The notes under the pieces were generated by a model, which worked only from the letters and a program-made list of their open reading frames with translations, did not search any database and was not told the DNA's origin. 64,000 nt of DNA from the NCBI GenBank assembly GCA_030704615.1, contig CM060731.1, forward strand, positions 78,784,756-78,848,755. Direction: 5' to 3'. Source of the DNA: Takakia lepidozioides (lineage: Eukaryota > Streptophyta > Takakiopsida > Takakiales > Takakiaceae). Position numbers and translations under genes: made by a program. Below are positions 1-12,517 of this stretch, piece after piece. How positions within the stretch are numbered: position 1 is the stretch's first letter; every line of letters starts with the position of its first letter.

Positions 1-726
1 GAAACACAACCTGTTGCATATTGTCACAGCAACTTCTTGAGAAGCGATGCCTTATTACCTCCCTTTCTCTCCTGCAATTTCTTCATCAACACCAATTGAT
101 GAACTTTCTGCTGAAGCCAAGGTTACTCTTTGAGCAGAAAATTGTCACAAATACTGGACGCTATATCTGCTCGGACCCGCATAGATGCATACCGGCAGAT
201 TTTGTCCCACATACAAGGTTAATTTCATATTTGCTGGTCTAGTGAAGGTGGCTTCTGTCCCTCAGCCAATCATTTGAAAGAATAGAAGCGGCTGACCAAG
301 TAACATATTTTATTGTGAGACTCCATCACTATGTTGTGTCAAATAAAGATTCAAATCTCCAAATCATGTCCATTTTCAATGTTAATAAACAGACTGGTCC
401 TACTGTATACTGTTAACTTATTGGAATGATCAACAGACCCACTGTGCGAAGGCCCCATAACCAACCCACTTTGACAACAGGAAACTCAGCCTCAGATCCT
501 TGGACTATAAGCAAAGTGCATGGCAAACTACGTTGAGCAAAGAGTGTTCCTTTTTCTAATGTCTCCAAGGAACTGACACACCCACCGAACATGCGTCCAA
601 TCAGGAGATGCCTCAAGCATTTTGCAGACTCAGTACAAGACAATGCTGCATATCATCCCCAATTCAGGTGGGATTCTCCCACATGAAGCAAATGAGATGG
701 GAACCATACTTGTGTTACAAACATAC
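1..726. other. Unresolved left edge, probably SOS1 intron
   Basis: I see no confident exon here. The next conserved SOS1 block after the membrane domain (a glycine-rich FFTGG-type helix followed by an NGST motif) does not appear on the minus strand of this stretch. Either the intron is long and continues off the window, or the gene is truncated. The short open frames present do not resemble a known family. Confidence 0.4.
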
Positions 727-3700
727 CCGTGCTTCAGTGATCTCGGAGATGTGCGAGGAATCGTGTACACCAACTTGCTGCGAATCACCATTATCCGCCA
801 ATTCAATACACATGCTTTCCACTATTACATCTCTCACCCGTTTTACCTTAAATGTAAGCTCACGGAAAAATCTAGAGCGGTTGAATGCCATGAGAATAGT
901 TTGTACTCACAACAACAGACAGGGAAAGAGACAGAGCAACTGCCCCTCGAAGGCCTGCCCACGTCAGCATGACTGCCTCTTTCCAATCAAGGCCATAGCC
1001 AAAGCACTTCAACCCCGGGTAGAGCATGGCCACAACCATAACCCTGGAGAGCTGTACAAACATGTATAGAACTGCCAAGTATCCCCAGTCCCGACCTGAA
1101 ACATTGGCCACACCCAAAGCTTATTATGCTGCAACCAGGACATCTACTGAGCATTGACTATGGGCATCCAGAGTCCCTCCTGAACTTGGTTCAGGCCACA
1201 TGCACCGCCACCAAAAGAAGCAGGTTGGAGCCAGAGGCAGGAGAGGGAGGGAGGTGAGAAATACAAACAGACAAACAAACAAAGGAATTTTCTAGCGTCC
1301 ATGGGTGGCTCAAAAAGCTTATGAGACAAAGGGAAAAGAAAAGAAGATACAAAAGAATATGAGGCCCCCAACCACCAGCCACCAGAGTCATAAAACTACA
1401 TTTGACTTCGAAAGATTCTCTAAGGCAGAGAGCATCATGAAGAAGAGAGGGCCACCACCACCGTCAAAAAATGTGGGGGCACAACAGCTTTGAGACACAG
1501 CCACAAAAACAGACAAAAAGTGCAAGGACCTCGGTTGTATGGAAAGCACCAATTTACTGCATTAAGCCAACACGATACAGCAGTGGGTGGAGGAATGGCT
1601 GGCACTGCAGAACACCCGAAGCCCATACCCCATCTCTTCCATGCACAAGTAGAGGTCAGGGAAGACAGGAGGCGGGGCGAGCATCCCTCCAAAGGCTTTC
1701 GGGATGCGCACGTGATTGTGTTCGCTTCTCTGGTTGTGAGCATCACACAGGGGTCTTGCTCTCCCCAACCATAGGAAAGAGAGGGAGGGAGTACCTTCAA
1801 TGTTATTACCACTCCTAAGGATGCTTTCTGCAATGACAACCCCACTGCACCAAACAAGGCAGCACCATTTAGGAGCACCCCTACAATAGGACGACTTCAC
1901 AAGCAATTCTCACATGCAGGCAGGAGCAGCAGGCAGCAGAAACTTCAGTCACCACGCCTTCACCCTGGAGCCTCAAGACAAACCCCTTTAGAACCTGCAA
2001 GTATGCCAATTAGGTGACAAAAGTGGACCTCATCAGATCCTCAAATACACCTCTATGTGCCTGTCTTCTTCATTGTTTTTATATTTAGTTTCTCATTCAT
2101 CTCCCAGGCTGCAATAGAAGGTGAGAGATTCCACACCTGAGGATGAAAATCAGGGTGTTCGCAATGTAGGAAATCATCTCCCTGTTTCAGTTAACCCAAT
2201 GCCCACCCACCAAGTCCTGCAAATCTTAGATAGCATCTGAAAAGCAAGCTGGATGCCACTCTGCTTTCATGGTTGGAAACAGAATTCAAGTGTTTACAAG
2301 TGGAAGGAAGAACTTTACTGCTGATGAAAACTTACCAGAAATGATGCATACTTTGCTTGCTCTCGCCAGTGAAAAGTTTCCTTGCAAATGCTGCTAAGAA
2401 TCTGCACATGGATTTGCACAACAATCAAAGTGCTACATCCTGGGGCAAGCTATCTCCAAAGGAGCACATATTAAGCATTTGACACCAAAGATTTCTTTCT
2501 GCATGAACACAACAGGGAAAAGAAGATGAATGGAGGATCAAGGAGCTTACATGCCCACAGTCATCACTGTCAGAACGCCAGAGACTTGAGCTTCCTCTTC
2601 AGCCTGCCTAGGATTGGTGGCCCATCCACAGATCAGTCTGACCTTGTCCAAGAGTCCGAATATGAACAAAATTTCAAAACAAGGATGTCATAGGCCACAT
2701 TTTTAGCGTATCGCCAAACCAGTCTATACTCAATCTGCGTCACAATTGGGGAAAAGCCTTCACCAGATTTTTGGTTATTTATGCACATACTGAACTTGGA
2801 ACAAATCATTAGGCAACTTTTATCCCAAAATGGTAATGGTAACTGTGGCTTAGGTTTGGCTACATTTAGGAGTCAGGTAAAACCTCCCCCCTTCAAGTGT
2901 GGCTCACAGGACATGGAAGCATTTCGAGGGGAGTAATCAACTTGAGGTAGAATCAGAAGGGTGATTTTGCTGCTAAGTGATATTCTTCAAGGAGAAAGGA
3001 AAGAGTAAAACAAGGAAATCAAAAGCTTCTAAGCTAGGAACCAAAAAGGTTTGAAGCTGATGAATGTACAATATAGAAGGCCATGTAGCTTGCTGTCAAG
3101 GTGAGTGTGATTTCAACAACAGTGTCATTGAAGACCACTCCCAGCCAAAACATCGACACGACTCCAAACAACAAACCCAATGCAAGTCTGCAAAATGCTT
3201 CAAACTCGGAGCTTCAGATCCAATAACATCCAATACAGCAACATTGCCAAATAAACTGTATCAGACAATTCACTTCGTATCTTCACCATCACACCTACTT
3301 ATTGGGAATGACAGGTGCCCTTTTACTTGGTGAATAATTACTCCTTCATCTGGCACACACTTGCTAATGTGAGTTCAACTCATAAGGCGTTGAGTGGATC
3401 AGGGTTAGAACAATACATACGCTCCCAAAGCGACACGGGAGAGAAACTCAATGACTTTGAGAGCAGTGAAAGGCTGGTCCAACACCATTTGCAGGAAAAG
3501 ACGAAAAACCACTATTGCAGTTCTGCATAAACACGCAATGAAAATCACACCTTTCGATCAATAAATTTGGTATTGAAGATTGATGACACCAGACTTGATG
3601 GCAGCAAAGCAGCTGCCAAGTTCAAGAAGTCAATCTTGAAGAACAGCATTAAGAGGTTCTAGAACTATTTAAGATCCTTGCATACATTGTTAGGTCGTAA

Positions 3701-6700
3701 TAATACAGAGCCAGCTTAGTTTTTAATGCAGCACAAGCATAGGTGATTTTGAAACCATTACGACATGGCTCAGTATGGCATTCTAAATCCTCCCCATAAG
3801 CTCTTTAAGCTATCCATGAACATTATAAGTGTCAATTCGTTTCAATGTCTTCTCATAGATCCTCCTGGTAACAAGAAATACCTACTTCTTTCGTTCAAAT
3901 TCATTCATTTTCTCCAGGGATTCAAGTCAAGTTGGTTTGAAGATCTCATTTGGGGTATTTGGTCACATAGAACCCTCAGGCTCCCTATGGATCTTGTTTC
4001 TACCAGCTTAGGGCAGAGTACGATCAGTTTTACATTCATCTGGTGGAAGGAGGGACTCTGCACCCACCCATCATTCATCAACGACTCGCCCTCTATGAGA
4101 GTACTCAGTTTCTTGCTGGCGCCTAGCTCCTTCAACAACGCCACCACTGCCACTGGATCAGTTGCACTAAGAAGGCCGCCCAGCAGCATTGATGTACTCC
4201 AATTCCATCCATAGGGAAGCACAAACTGTGCCCCAGCAGTCCTAGTAAATGAGTTCATTGAATAAGGAATACCTACTGAAGATGGAAAAGCATAACACCT
4301 TACAGGCAAAATCTAAAGCTAACCAAAAAAGAAAGAACACAGGAGTTTGTAAAGTCCAGAGTGGACCCCGAGGACCGATGGCAGAGACAAACTAAAACAA
4401 CAAAAAAACCACATCGGACTATACCAAATATTGCCCAAAGACAAAGTGTCTCAGGCGGTTAAGCTGCAAGATATCAAATCTGAAGGCCTCTTCTGCCAAA
4501 GACTGGGAGTCTCTCAAGACTCAATAGTATAGACCTCAGATCTCATAGTAAGAAGATAAAAGCTACTGTGCCACACAGGTTTTCATCTCACAACTGATGC
4601 AATTACACTTGGACTATGGTGTATGATTCCTGCTTTCTGGGTACAATGAGTGCAGTGACTGCTCTGAAGCAACTTCCACAGGAGTTGACGGCAGAAGATT
4701 TGAAGGCACTCATTAACCCTTGCTATTAGTTGGCTGCACATGTCGCCTAAACTGAAAGTGAATAAACCAGTTGTATACTTCTTTTGAAATTGTTTGTTGA
4801 CACATTCTATGCTAAATCTTATAATCGCTGTAAGCCAATAGAACATAAAAGTCATACCAATTCATGACTCATAACCGCTTAGAAAGGGGGAAAACATCTT
4901 ATTTTGATTACACTCGGAAGACCTTCCTTTGAGCACAGAGTCGTTAGGCTTGTTGCTGACCCAGTGGAACTTGATCTATTGTGAGGGAAAGAAGAAGAAC
5001 AAAAAAGAAGAAATGGAAGGAAATGAAATGGAACTTTATAATGTCCGCAGAAAGCTCAAAGAGCCTATGGGACAAAAGGGAAGCAAGAAACAAGAAAGAA
5101 TAAAAGACAAAGAGCGAAGCCAGAAGCACCCCAAAAGCAACTACTGCTCAAGGGATTGTCTATGGGTCAAAGCTTCATGCAGAAAAGCTGCCAAGCATTT
5201 CTGATCCTCATAGTGGAAGACTTCAGTGAGAGACTGGCTGTCACGGAACAGACAGTAGAATCTGCCACGGATCTCATAGTAAAGAGGACAGCAAAAGAAG
5301 AAGTGCTCTTCGGTTTCGATGGAACGGTTGGGCCCAGTGCAAGCTGGCATAGGCGGTCTTCTCGTTGCAAGTTTTCCCATCTACCAGTCTCTATCTGTAA
5401 ATTGTGGGAGCCCACCCTGAATCGCCCCAACTCCCTCAGAAGAGAGGGAGATAAAGGCGCAGATAAGTAATTAGGCGAGAACTAAGAATGTCTCTGGGTA
5501 GAAATGGATTTTTGTTGTTAGAGTGGCCGGCTTCCATGGCTTGACATGGAGTTCCATAAGTTCTCTTCTAATGAGTCTGTTGCGAACATGTTTGGACGTG
5601 ATCTCCACCCCTTCTGTATTTTGTGGCAACAGGGAAGCAACAGAGAGTCCATTGCCCTTCAGTTTATTAGGCGCATGGGAGAGTGACAGGGATGCAGCCA
5701 GAGGGGGATGTGCATCAATGAAAAGGGAAGACATGCATCATAAGCATAGCCAAACTCACCCGATGAACAATGCCAAGAAAAAATGTGGATATCACTACTC
5801 CTGGGCAGGCAAGCAGCACCATTTGGACAAGGCATCTCTGTAGCACTTGACAGTGGAGAATATGAGCAAGGCATCATTAGCAGATTTCAGTTTCTCTTAG
5901 AAGAGTTGGTCAACATTGTTTACGGCAGGATCAAAATAATATCTGAAGCTCACCTCCAATCCACCTAAACACTCATCCCACGGCTACCCAGTGGCAGGCA
6001 CTGAGGTTGTAGCAAATATTCTGTATACAGTTTCAAGGATCCTTCCGAGCTTGCCTGTCAGTAAGCATTGATGCACGTTCTAGGGGAGTTAAATTATAGG
6101 GAAGGAGACAGTTGCATACCTTTATCTGGTGAATCTCCATAGCAAAGGAGCTCTCAAAGAGAAGAGCCGGAAGAAACACAAACAGAATGAGGTTTGGATT
6201 GATTCTGGCCCCTGTTAGGACATAAGGGTTATGTGAGTTGCATACAATTGCTCCTCCATCTGTCTCCATGTGAGCCAAAGGTCTCTGCCTGCATGCTTGG
6301 GTTATACTTCAATCCTGATCACATATTTGTCCAGTTGCCCTCTGCCTTGTTTTCAGCTTAGTATGTATTGATCAGGTGGTTTGTTGCAACTACTTGTATT
6401 TTGGAAGGGAGTGCAGGACTTGGATTCCAGGAAGACAGGAAGGGAGAGGAGGAAAGACAAATACAACTTACATCCACGGAAGGCTGAGAGGGCCCAATAG
6501 GAAAACACAGTCGAAATAGAAATTCATCATGTCCAGAAGAGAAAGAGAAATTTAATTTTGTCTATGGACACAGTAGGACAAAATAGTGGAACCAGTGTTC
6601 AAATGAAATTTAAACCCGAAGGTCCTTTCAGAGGCGAACCCTGCACCCCGTCAGGGAATTTATCCTGGAGTCTTGTAGAGGAAAGAAGTTTTGACCGCCT

Positions 6701-7210
6701 AAGTTTTCTGGGCTTTGCTGAGGTGGTATTTGACGAGGGTGTGTGATGAAGTTTCATCTGGGGTCGTTCCTTTCCTGTTGAATTAAAAGTAAGAGAGGAG
6801 GCTTACACATTCGGATGCTGTCACTCAATGTGCCAAGGCTGCTCTTGGTTCCATACTCTGCAGGCCACCATCACAACCCAGGTCATAATTTGACATCCAG
6901 ATTGTCTGGAAGAAAGTGAAGAGTGAACAAGCAGCCGCAGTAGGGAAATAGACACAGATGTTACTTGTCCATGACTTGTCACCATCAAACTTTCTACTAA
7001 ACTAGGCTCTGCTGCAAGCACCTCAGTTTTACATGAGACCTCACATGTAAAATGATGATCCATACCTAGGGCACCAAGGCCTATGCCCAGAAGCAGCAAA
7101 GCCACAGTGTAGGGGACCCTCGTATCTTTAAAGAGCTGGCGTGAGATAACCCCCAAACAGAGTGAGACTCCGACAAATAGAATGGCAACCTCTGGGTTCA
7201 CCTCATCCAT
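727..7210 (-). CDS. SOS1: SOS1/NHX7 plasma-membrane Na+/H+ antiporter, 5' part (13 exons)
   Basis: SOS1 exchanges cytosolic Na+ for external H+ at the plasma membrane and is activated by the SOS2-SOS3 kinase complex. Exons on the minus strand: 7066-7210 (ATG), 6807-6857, 6120-6211, 5760-5837, 4068-4225, 3421-3522, 3070-3187, 2551-2603, 2336-2401, 2137-2181, 1795-1844, 911-1095, and tentatively 727-846. All begin after AG and end before GT, and their phases close to 421 codons. Family blocks in order: TRVPYTVALL, EYGTK, FLPALLFESSFAME, LLSATDPVAVVALLKELG (with the transport-site Asp), EGESLMNDG, TAIVV, FNDTVVEITLT, VSGVLTVM, YIANTLIF, SGVVIAESIL, WGYLAVLYMFVQLSRV, FGYGLDWKEA, GLRGAVALSLSLSV. 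This covers most of the membrane domain. The long cytosolic regulatory tail should lie to the left. The start is the first ATG in frame. Exon 13 is poorly conserved and rests mainly on phase. Confidence 0.93.
5020..5665 (-). mobile_element. 5'-truncated LINE fragment, copy A, in a SOS1 intron
   Basis: On the minus strand this encodes the end of a LINE ORF2: a Cys-rich motif, [12 protein letters not shown], and a short tail ending near RQSLEQ. A 3' UTR with CTCTTTGAGCTTTC follows, then a pentamer-rich end of ATTTC type. It is closely related to the copy at 33030-34130, sharing the block [16 protein letters not shown]. It lies in the intron between SOS1 exons 4 and 5, in the same orientation as the gene. 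No 5' LINE part is present, as expected for target-primed reverse transcription that stopped early. Confidence 0.75.
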
Positions 7211-8747
7211 CAAGAAGTCTATATCGTGTGTCTGGCTATCTCATGCAAATCCATTCATAGACCTCTCCACACCAAATATGTGCTCATTTTGACTGGTTTC
7301 TGCTTGATTTTCTGGGCCTGGTTTTGCTTTTCACTAGAATGCTTGGTCCACTTGTGTACCATGGGCTGAAAATACACCTCATGATATCCTGAAAGTCCGA
7401 GGTGGCATTCAACCGAGAAGAGATTCTAATTACTCTACCCAGCCTCAGTATTATCAAGGGATGAAGCAAAATCATTGTCAGTCCTTGTGTCTCCTAGAAT
7501 CTGTGCAGTACTGAAACCAGGAGCTCTGGTGGCTGTATTGGACAGAGGATCTCACAGTACTTGCATTTAACTCCATGGAAAAAATTGGACGGTATTCTAC
7601 TTAGTAGTGTATTTCAAGCATCAAGGACGACGAGCGTCACGTCACAGTTACTCTCTTAAACCCCTCTTAGCTCATACCCTAGCTCTCTTTATTCTTCTTG
7701 TGCGTTTTGGGGGCTGTTGAGTTAGAAGGTGTGGAGGTGTGGAAGAGCTCAGAAAAGGGCTTTTCATAAACTCACTAATCGGTACCAACTTCACAGCCAT
7801 TAAAGAAGGCATCCGGACACACTTGCAAGAGTGCGAGTAGTACTTGAACGAGAGGGAAAGAGTGAGAAAGAAAGAGCCTGCTGAGGCAAGAAAGAGAGAC
7901 TGTTTACTGATTCAAGTTGTCCTGTCAGGGCTTTCAATAGAGAGATCTGTAAATTGCAGTTGCACAGAACACTAAAGATATTGCCTTGAGCGTAGGCAGA
8001 GAGGGAAAATTATATGTGGCAATTATAAAGGCTGTTCTGTGAACAAAGCAGGCAGAACGACAGTCACAGAGAATATTAGTGTGCAGAGACTCCCAGAACT
8101 CTTCAATGTAAGCACCACCCTTGCCCCAAAGCAATCAGTGAGAATTGAAGAAAATCTTGTTTGGAATTGGAACTTTTCCAAGCGAAGTTCAAGCTTAATA
8201 CTCGGAGGACCTCAGTTGTCGGGAAACCAGTAATTCAGCCTGACAGACGCAAATCCCCTTGAGAATTGTGGCATTTCTATACTGCGAGCACATCAAACGC
8301 CAGGCCCACATTGCTAGACCTTGGCAAAGTCCTTTGCATCCAATCATTCCCCCAAATGTGAAATTCATGTAAAAATAGTAGAATTTGTGGCGACCCAAGC
8401 CCATCTCAAACCAAATCGAAGAAAACTGTATCATCTCGCGATCGGACAGATGCAGGACGGCAAATTCCATGCCCAGACCTAGGGCTTCCTCCTCCTTGAA
8501 GCATCAAGCAGAATCATATCTTCCAGAGCGAAATTTCAACTTGATGAAGACCTAATTGGCGGGAACGGTGCTGCCCATTTTGGGAACAAATTCTTTTTAA
8601 AACTGCCCCTGGAAAAACAAAACTGAATTATATTTTTTTTAATATTTCTTATATTACTTTCTTCGTCTTCTTTTTTATTTTTACAAACCCGGGGCAGAGA
8701 CCCTTTTTAATTTTATTTATAAAGGCGAGGAAAAAATAACTCAAAAT
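7211..8747. other. Upstream region of SOS1
   Basis: About 1.5 kb upstream of the SOS1 start codon. It presumably holds the 5' leader and promoter. I could not fix a transcription start or TATA box. Short open frames on both strands resemble nothing I recognise. Confidence 0.4.
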
Positions 8748-8784
8748 GATACAGACCAAAAAAAAAAAAAAAAGATACAGACCA
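8748..8784 (+). mobile_element. Poly(A)-only retroposition scar with 10-bp target duplication
   Basis: The decamer GATACAGACC occurs at 8748-8757 and again at 8775-8784. Between the copies lie exactly 17 adenines (8758-8774) and nothing else. A poly(A) run between perfect direct repeats is what remains when reverse transcription of a retroposon stops within the tail. Replication slippage at a poly(A) tract does not readily explain the flanking repeat. Confidence 0.55.
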
Positions 8785-9444
8785 TGAGGAGGAGAAAAGG
8801 TACACTGCCCCCGAGACCCCAAACCTAAAGCAAAAGCTGCACGAAGCTAAGGATGAGTAGACTGCAGCACCGAGAAGAGGATGAGAGACTAAGAGAAGCC
8901 AATGCGATCCAAGGAGGAAAAAGGAGAAACCATGGCGGCTGTCCTTCTAGCGCCTGGAGGAATCATAAGTGAGCTGAGCCATAGACTTGCCCTTCCTCAC
9001 AGAAGTGCGCTTGTGCGCCAATTGACATCGGAATCTTGAGGCTCCATAGATTGCTGGTCGCTAGTGGAGCTTCCAACGTGTCGGGATGCCGTCGTTCCAA
9101 AGAATCGAGGACTCGGAAGTTCTTTCATAGAGATGGCCGCCTTTTCCCCGGGTGTTATCAAAGCGAGTGAATAGCTGCATCCTCCTTCCTTGCGAACATC
9201 TAGCAACAGTTGAACAAAGCACACGCCACGCCTTGTGGGCCTTAGACATCAAGTCTGTGAACTCTATGCATCAAAAGCCTAACGCAGGTAAGCACCCCCC
9301 CAAACACAAGGGAACACCTGATTTTCCAAATATTCCATAAAATAAGTCCCCTAAGGGCACTCCAAACAACTTGGCAGGAACTCCACATTCTACCCTCGTC
9401 CAAATTAAGAAGCAGCACCGAAAAACCAGAGGGGAGGTCCGAAC

Positions 9445-10121
9445 CAGTGTTGTACTGTTATCAACTTTTGATGATAACATGCGGGGCCTGGTAAAGAAGA
9501 ATTCATAATTTCGTGCTCCGGCATGTTCTCGAATATTAAAAAGTTTATGGATTTTATTACCAGTGAGTATAAATATTGCATGTTCTGTAATTTTTCGACT
9601 CTGGTTATCAAGACTGGTAGTACAGAATGTTATATTGCACGTTATCAACAGCGGGTATCAATAGTTCAGAAAACATAGTGCACACATTCGAAATATGTAT
9701 ACTTCAACACATGCATAATGCAACTACATGTCTTTGAGCACATAGCCATAGTCATAATCACTTAGCACATAATCTGTAGCTCCACATAATATGTAGATGC
9801 ACATAATCCCCAGCAGATCGCCCTCCTAAATCCACCAAATCTGCTGCTGATTGCATTCCTAAACCTACATATCTGCCGCCTTACCCCATGCTCATACCAG
9901 GAACCACAACAGAGAGGAGACGGCTGGTATCAACAACGAGTAGAAACAGCAAACCCTAATCCCAGCCGGGTAGGGTTTTTAAGGAAAAACCACGTTACGA
10001 CCCGACAGGTCTGTTACAAGTGAATTTTCCTACAACCTATAACTGTCGGGTAGGGTACCTCATAACCGGGTTGATGACCGGGTTGATAACCGGGTCAACC
10101 CTCTATAACAGTCCAACACTG
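9445..10121. mobile_element. Non-autonomous hAT-type element, 677 bp, with 8-bp TSD
   Basis: The ends are CAGTGTTGTACTGTTAT on the left and, inverted, CAGTGTTGGACTGTTAT on the right: 16 of 17 bases match. The perfect 8-bp duplication GTCCGAAC flanks it at 9437-9444 and 10122-10129. A CAGTG terminus with an 8-bp target duplication is the hAT signature. The interior has no transposase frame, only AT-rich sequence and short repeats such as the ACCGGGTTGATGACC motif near 10057-10098, so it depends on an autonomous relative. Confidence 0.85.
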
Positions 10122-10161
10122 GTCCGAACTCCAAAACAAGTAAAAACCACGAACCAAACCC

Positions 10162-10322
10162 CAAACAAAAGAGGCCAATGTCAGTTAGATGACTCCGAGT
10201 CAGATTCTGATTGTGATTATGATCTGGAAAAGGATGACATTATTGACATTGACAATCCTGGCGATGCAAAACCTGACACAAGTCCCTTAGATGGTGAAGG
10301 CGAGCTCCGCATTTTGCGGTGA
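10162..10322 (+). pseudogene. Acidic coding-like fragment, possibly a transposase N-terminus
   Basis: A short open stretch rich in Asp, Glu and Ser (DDSESDSDCDYD, then DDIIDIDNPGD) runs to a stop at 10322, where L1-like sequence appears to start. piggyBac transposases often have an acidic N-terminus, and a piggyBac relic lacking its N-terminus lies beyond the L1 at 19.56 kb. The link is inference. The fragment could equally be an unrelated host gene remnant. Confidence 0.25.
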
Positions 10323-11213
10323 GAGAGGGCCAGCTCAACGGTTGTCTCTCACCTCCCGGGCTTCCAAGATCCCCCCCGGCCTGCCGAGATGGCGTCTTAC
10401 CCCAGCCTGATCGCCTCCCTAGTCCTAACTTTCTCGAAATGGCCCATTCCAGCGATCTCGGAGACCTTAAGTTGCCCCATTTCGGCCCAGGGATGGTACT
10501 TCTTCCATCATCCCCCCGCCGTCTGCTAATGACGTCCTTCTTCATCCCTAAGGACAATCCTCCTGGCTATCTCTAAGAAGTGACCCCAAGCATGCCCCCA
10601 TTATTGCCCTGCAGTTTTGGGGCCAACATTCCTGGCTCCGCCTGCCCCTGAGCGACACATCCTTCCCTGTCTTAGCCATTTTAACATGATTCATCATTCC
10701 CTAATCAATATTAGACGGCTTCCCGCATGATAATCAATCCCCCAACCGCCTTGCTATCTAAGCTCCCCCGCCACCTTTCACAGGGCGCTTTTGTTCCTTC
10801 ATGTTTCCGGTGCATAGCTCCCGCCATCTCTGTGTTCTCGATTGGTGTATCAGCATATCGGTGTCTCACTTGGCCCGCGTGGTCCCGGAAATTTTCGGAA
10901 GTAATCGAAGTGTTTGGTTCTCCAGTTCGTGCTCTAGTGCTTCGGTCTAGGCTTTTAGTGCTTCCAGGCTCTTTTTCAATCTTTGATGGTTTCTCCTTGG
11001 TTCGTTGAATGTGGCTCGGTGTCTTAATTCTTCTTCCTGACGATTCTGGTTTCCTTCCAATTCTTCTCTTCTGCTTCCATCTCTCACCCCTCTCCCTTCC
11101 TTCTGCAGTAGGATTTTCCTTTATTGTGGCTTCCCTGTGTTTACCGGTTTTAAGCTCAGTCCTCTTAGTGCCCTTCTTGTTAGCTTGTTTTGTCCTTCCT
11201 CAAGTCCCTTCAA

Positions 11214-12517
11214 TGGCCCCTGCTAAGTTTGCCCGTTGTGGAGCTCCAACTACCAGATCTCAAAGCCGCTCGGCTACAGCCATTCAGGCTACTTTGGCAA
11301 TCCCTTCCACAGGGACGGGTTTCTTCCAAGCCCATAGAGCCCTGGCGCGAAGTCGCAGCCCTCCGGCAATGTGGACAATTCCGGTCCGGGTTCCCTTTGG
11401 ATGCTCCTCCCTCTCCCTGGCTGAGACAGTCGCCAAATTCAGATTCCACTGCGCATGAGAACCCACCCCGGAGTAGCGGGACTTCCTCACCAACTCCCCA
11501 TGCAGTCGACCCCCAGCAGGATCAAATGGAGGATATCTCGGATCTCTAGAGATCGATGAGTAAATCCCACCCACTCGTGGAGCTCAATATGTCCACAATC
11601 CACGACAGTGTCGCAGCCTTTTCGGAGAAAGGGGTGCTTCTGCACTTCCCAGGTAGAAAAGTTGACAGAGATCATGCAAGAGATTGGGCTATCTGTCACT
11701 TAGGGGGGTCTGGTGACCTTCATCATCATTTCTGCCACTCAAGGGGCCAAGGATTCTTCTCGGTTCTTTTGGATTCAAAGAAAGCTGCAAATAGGGCACT
11801 TTTCTTTAATCCCACTTGGCTGGATTTAATGTTAATATTTTTCCTTGGTCGAGTGCTATGGGCAACAAAAATGGAAAGGTGTGGAGTCCTAGGATCATTG
11901 CCCTGCCATATATCCCGAACCAGTATCTCTTCAGTTTGCCCGAGATAGGGAACTTCTTGGGGGAGTATTTGGGATGTTTGGCGGTGTTTGACCTCCACAA
12001 CTGTCCGGAAGCCCTTAAGAATAATCTTGCTTGGAGGGGGGCCTCGATTTCATCAAAGGCACATGAAAATGGGTTTCCTAAGATTGTTATAAAGATGCCT
12101 AATGATGCAATCATCCCTGAATTTATTCGTCTCCCCATTGATGTCAAAGACAACTTCTTCTCGGTTAAATTATCTAAAGACACTACCTCTACAGTCTGCT
12201 ACTACTGTGGACGTACAGGGCACCTCAAAACTGCTTGCCCGAAGGCCCAAAAGAAAAGAACACGGTCCCCGTTAGGGGCAGATCGGCAATCTGCCGCCCC
12301 CCCTCAAAGGCATTTCTATGATCCGAAAGGGAAGTCCCCTGTCTTCTCCCAAGACACGCACTCTACAAAGAGGGTAGCATCGCATGCAAGTGACAGAGAC
12401 TTGCCAGAATGGGTTCCTCTAGCTTCTCGTCAAGCTCAGCCACCAACTCACTGCAGGCGGTCAGCCTTGCAAGACCCCATGCTTTTGGCCATTGGCAGTG
12501 TTTCCATGGTGATTCGC
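11214..12517 (+). pseudogene. L1 ORF1 (gag-like RNA-binding protein), first part
   Basis: The ORF1 protein coats L1 RNA. The likely start is the ATG at 11214 (MAPAKF). Coding then moves between frames at least twice (near 11450-11560 and 11800), so the reading frame is broken. The best-preserved block, from 11816, resembles the DUF4283-type domain of plant L1 ORF1, for example WSPRIIALPYIP and PIDVKDNFFSVKL. It is followed by a zinc knuckle CYYCGRTGHLKTAC (C-x2-C-x4-H-x4-C) at about 12198-12240 and a basic KKRTRS stretch. The frame then meets the inserted element at 12518 and resumes in the same frame at 13615. Confidence 0.75.

Noticed and set aside
608-1069. 153-codon plus-strand frame
   Set aside because: It lies opposite SOS1 exons 12-13 and has no independent support; it is a shadow of the minus-strand gene.
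1290-1340. Possible extra LINE tail (CTCAAAAAGCTTATGAGACAAAGGG)
   Set aside because: It resembles the family end only over about 20 bases and lacks the ATTATAAAG and ATTTC parts, so it is too weak to list.
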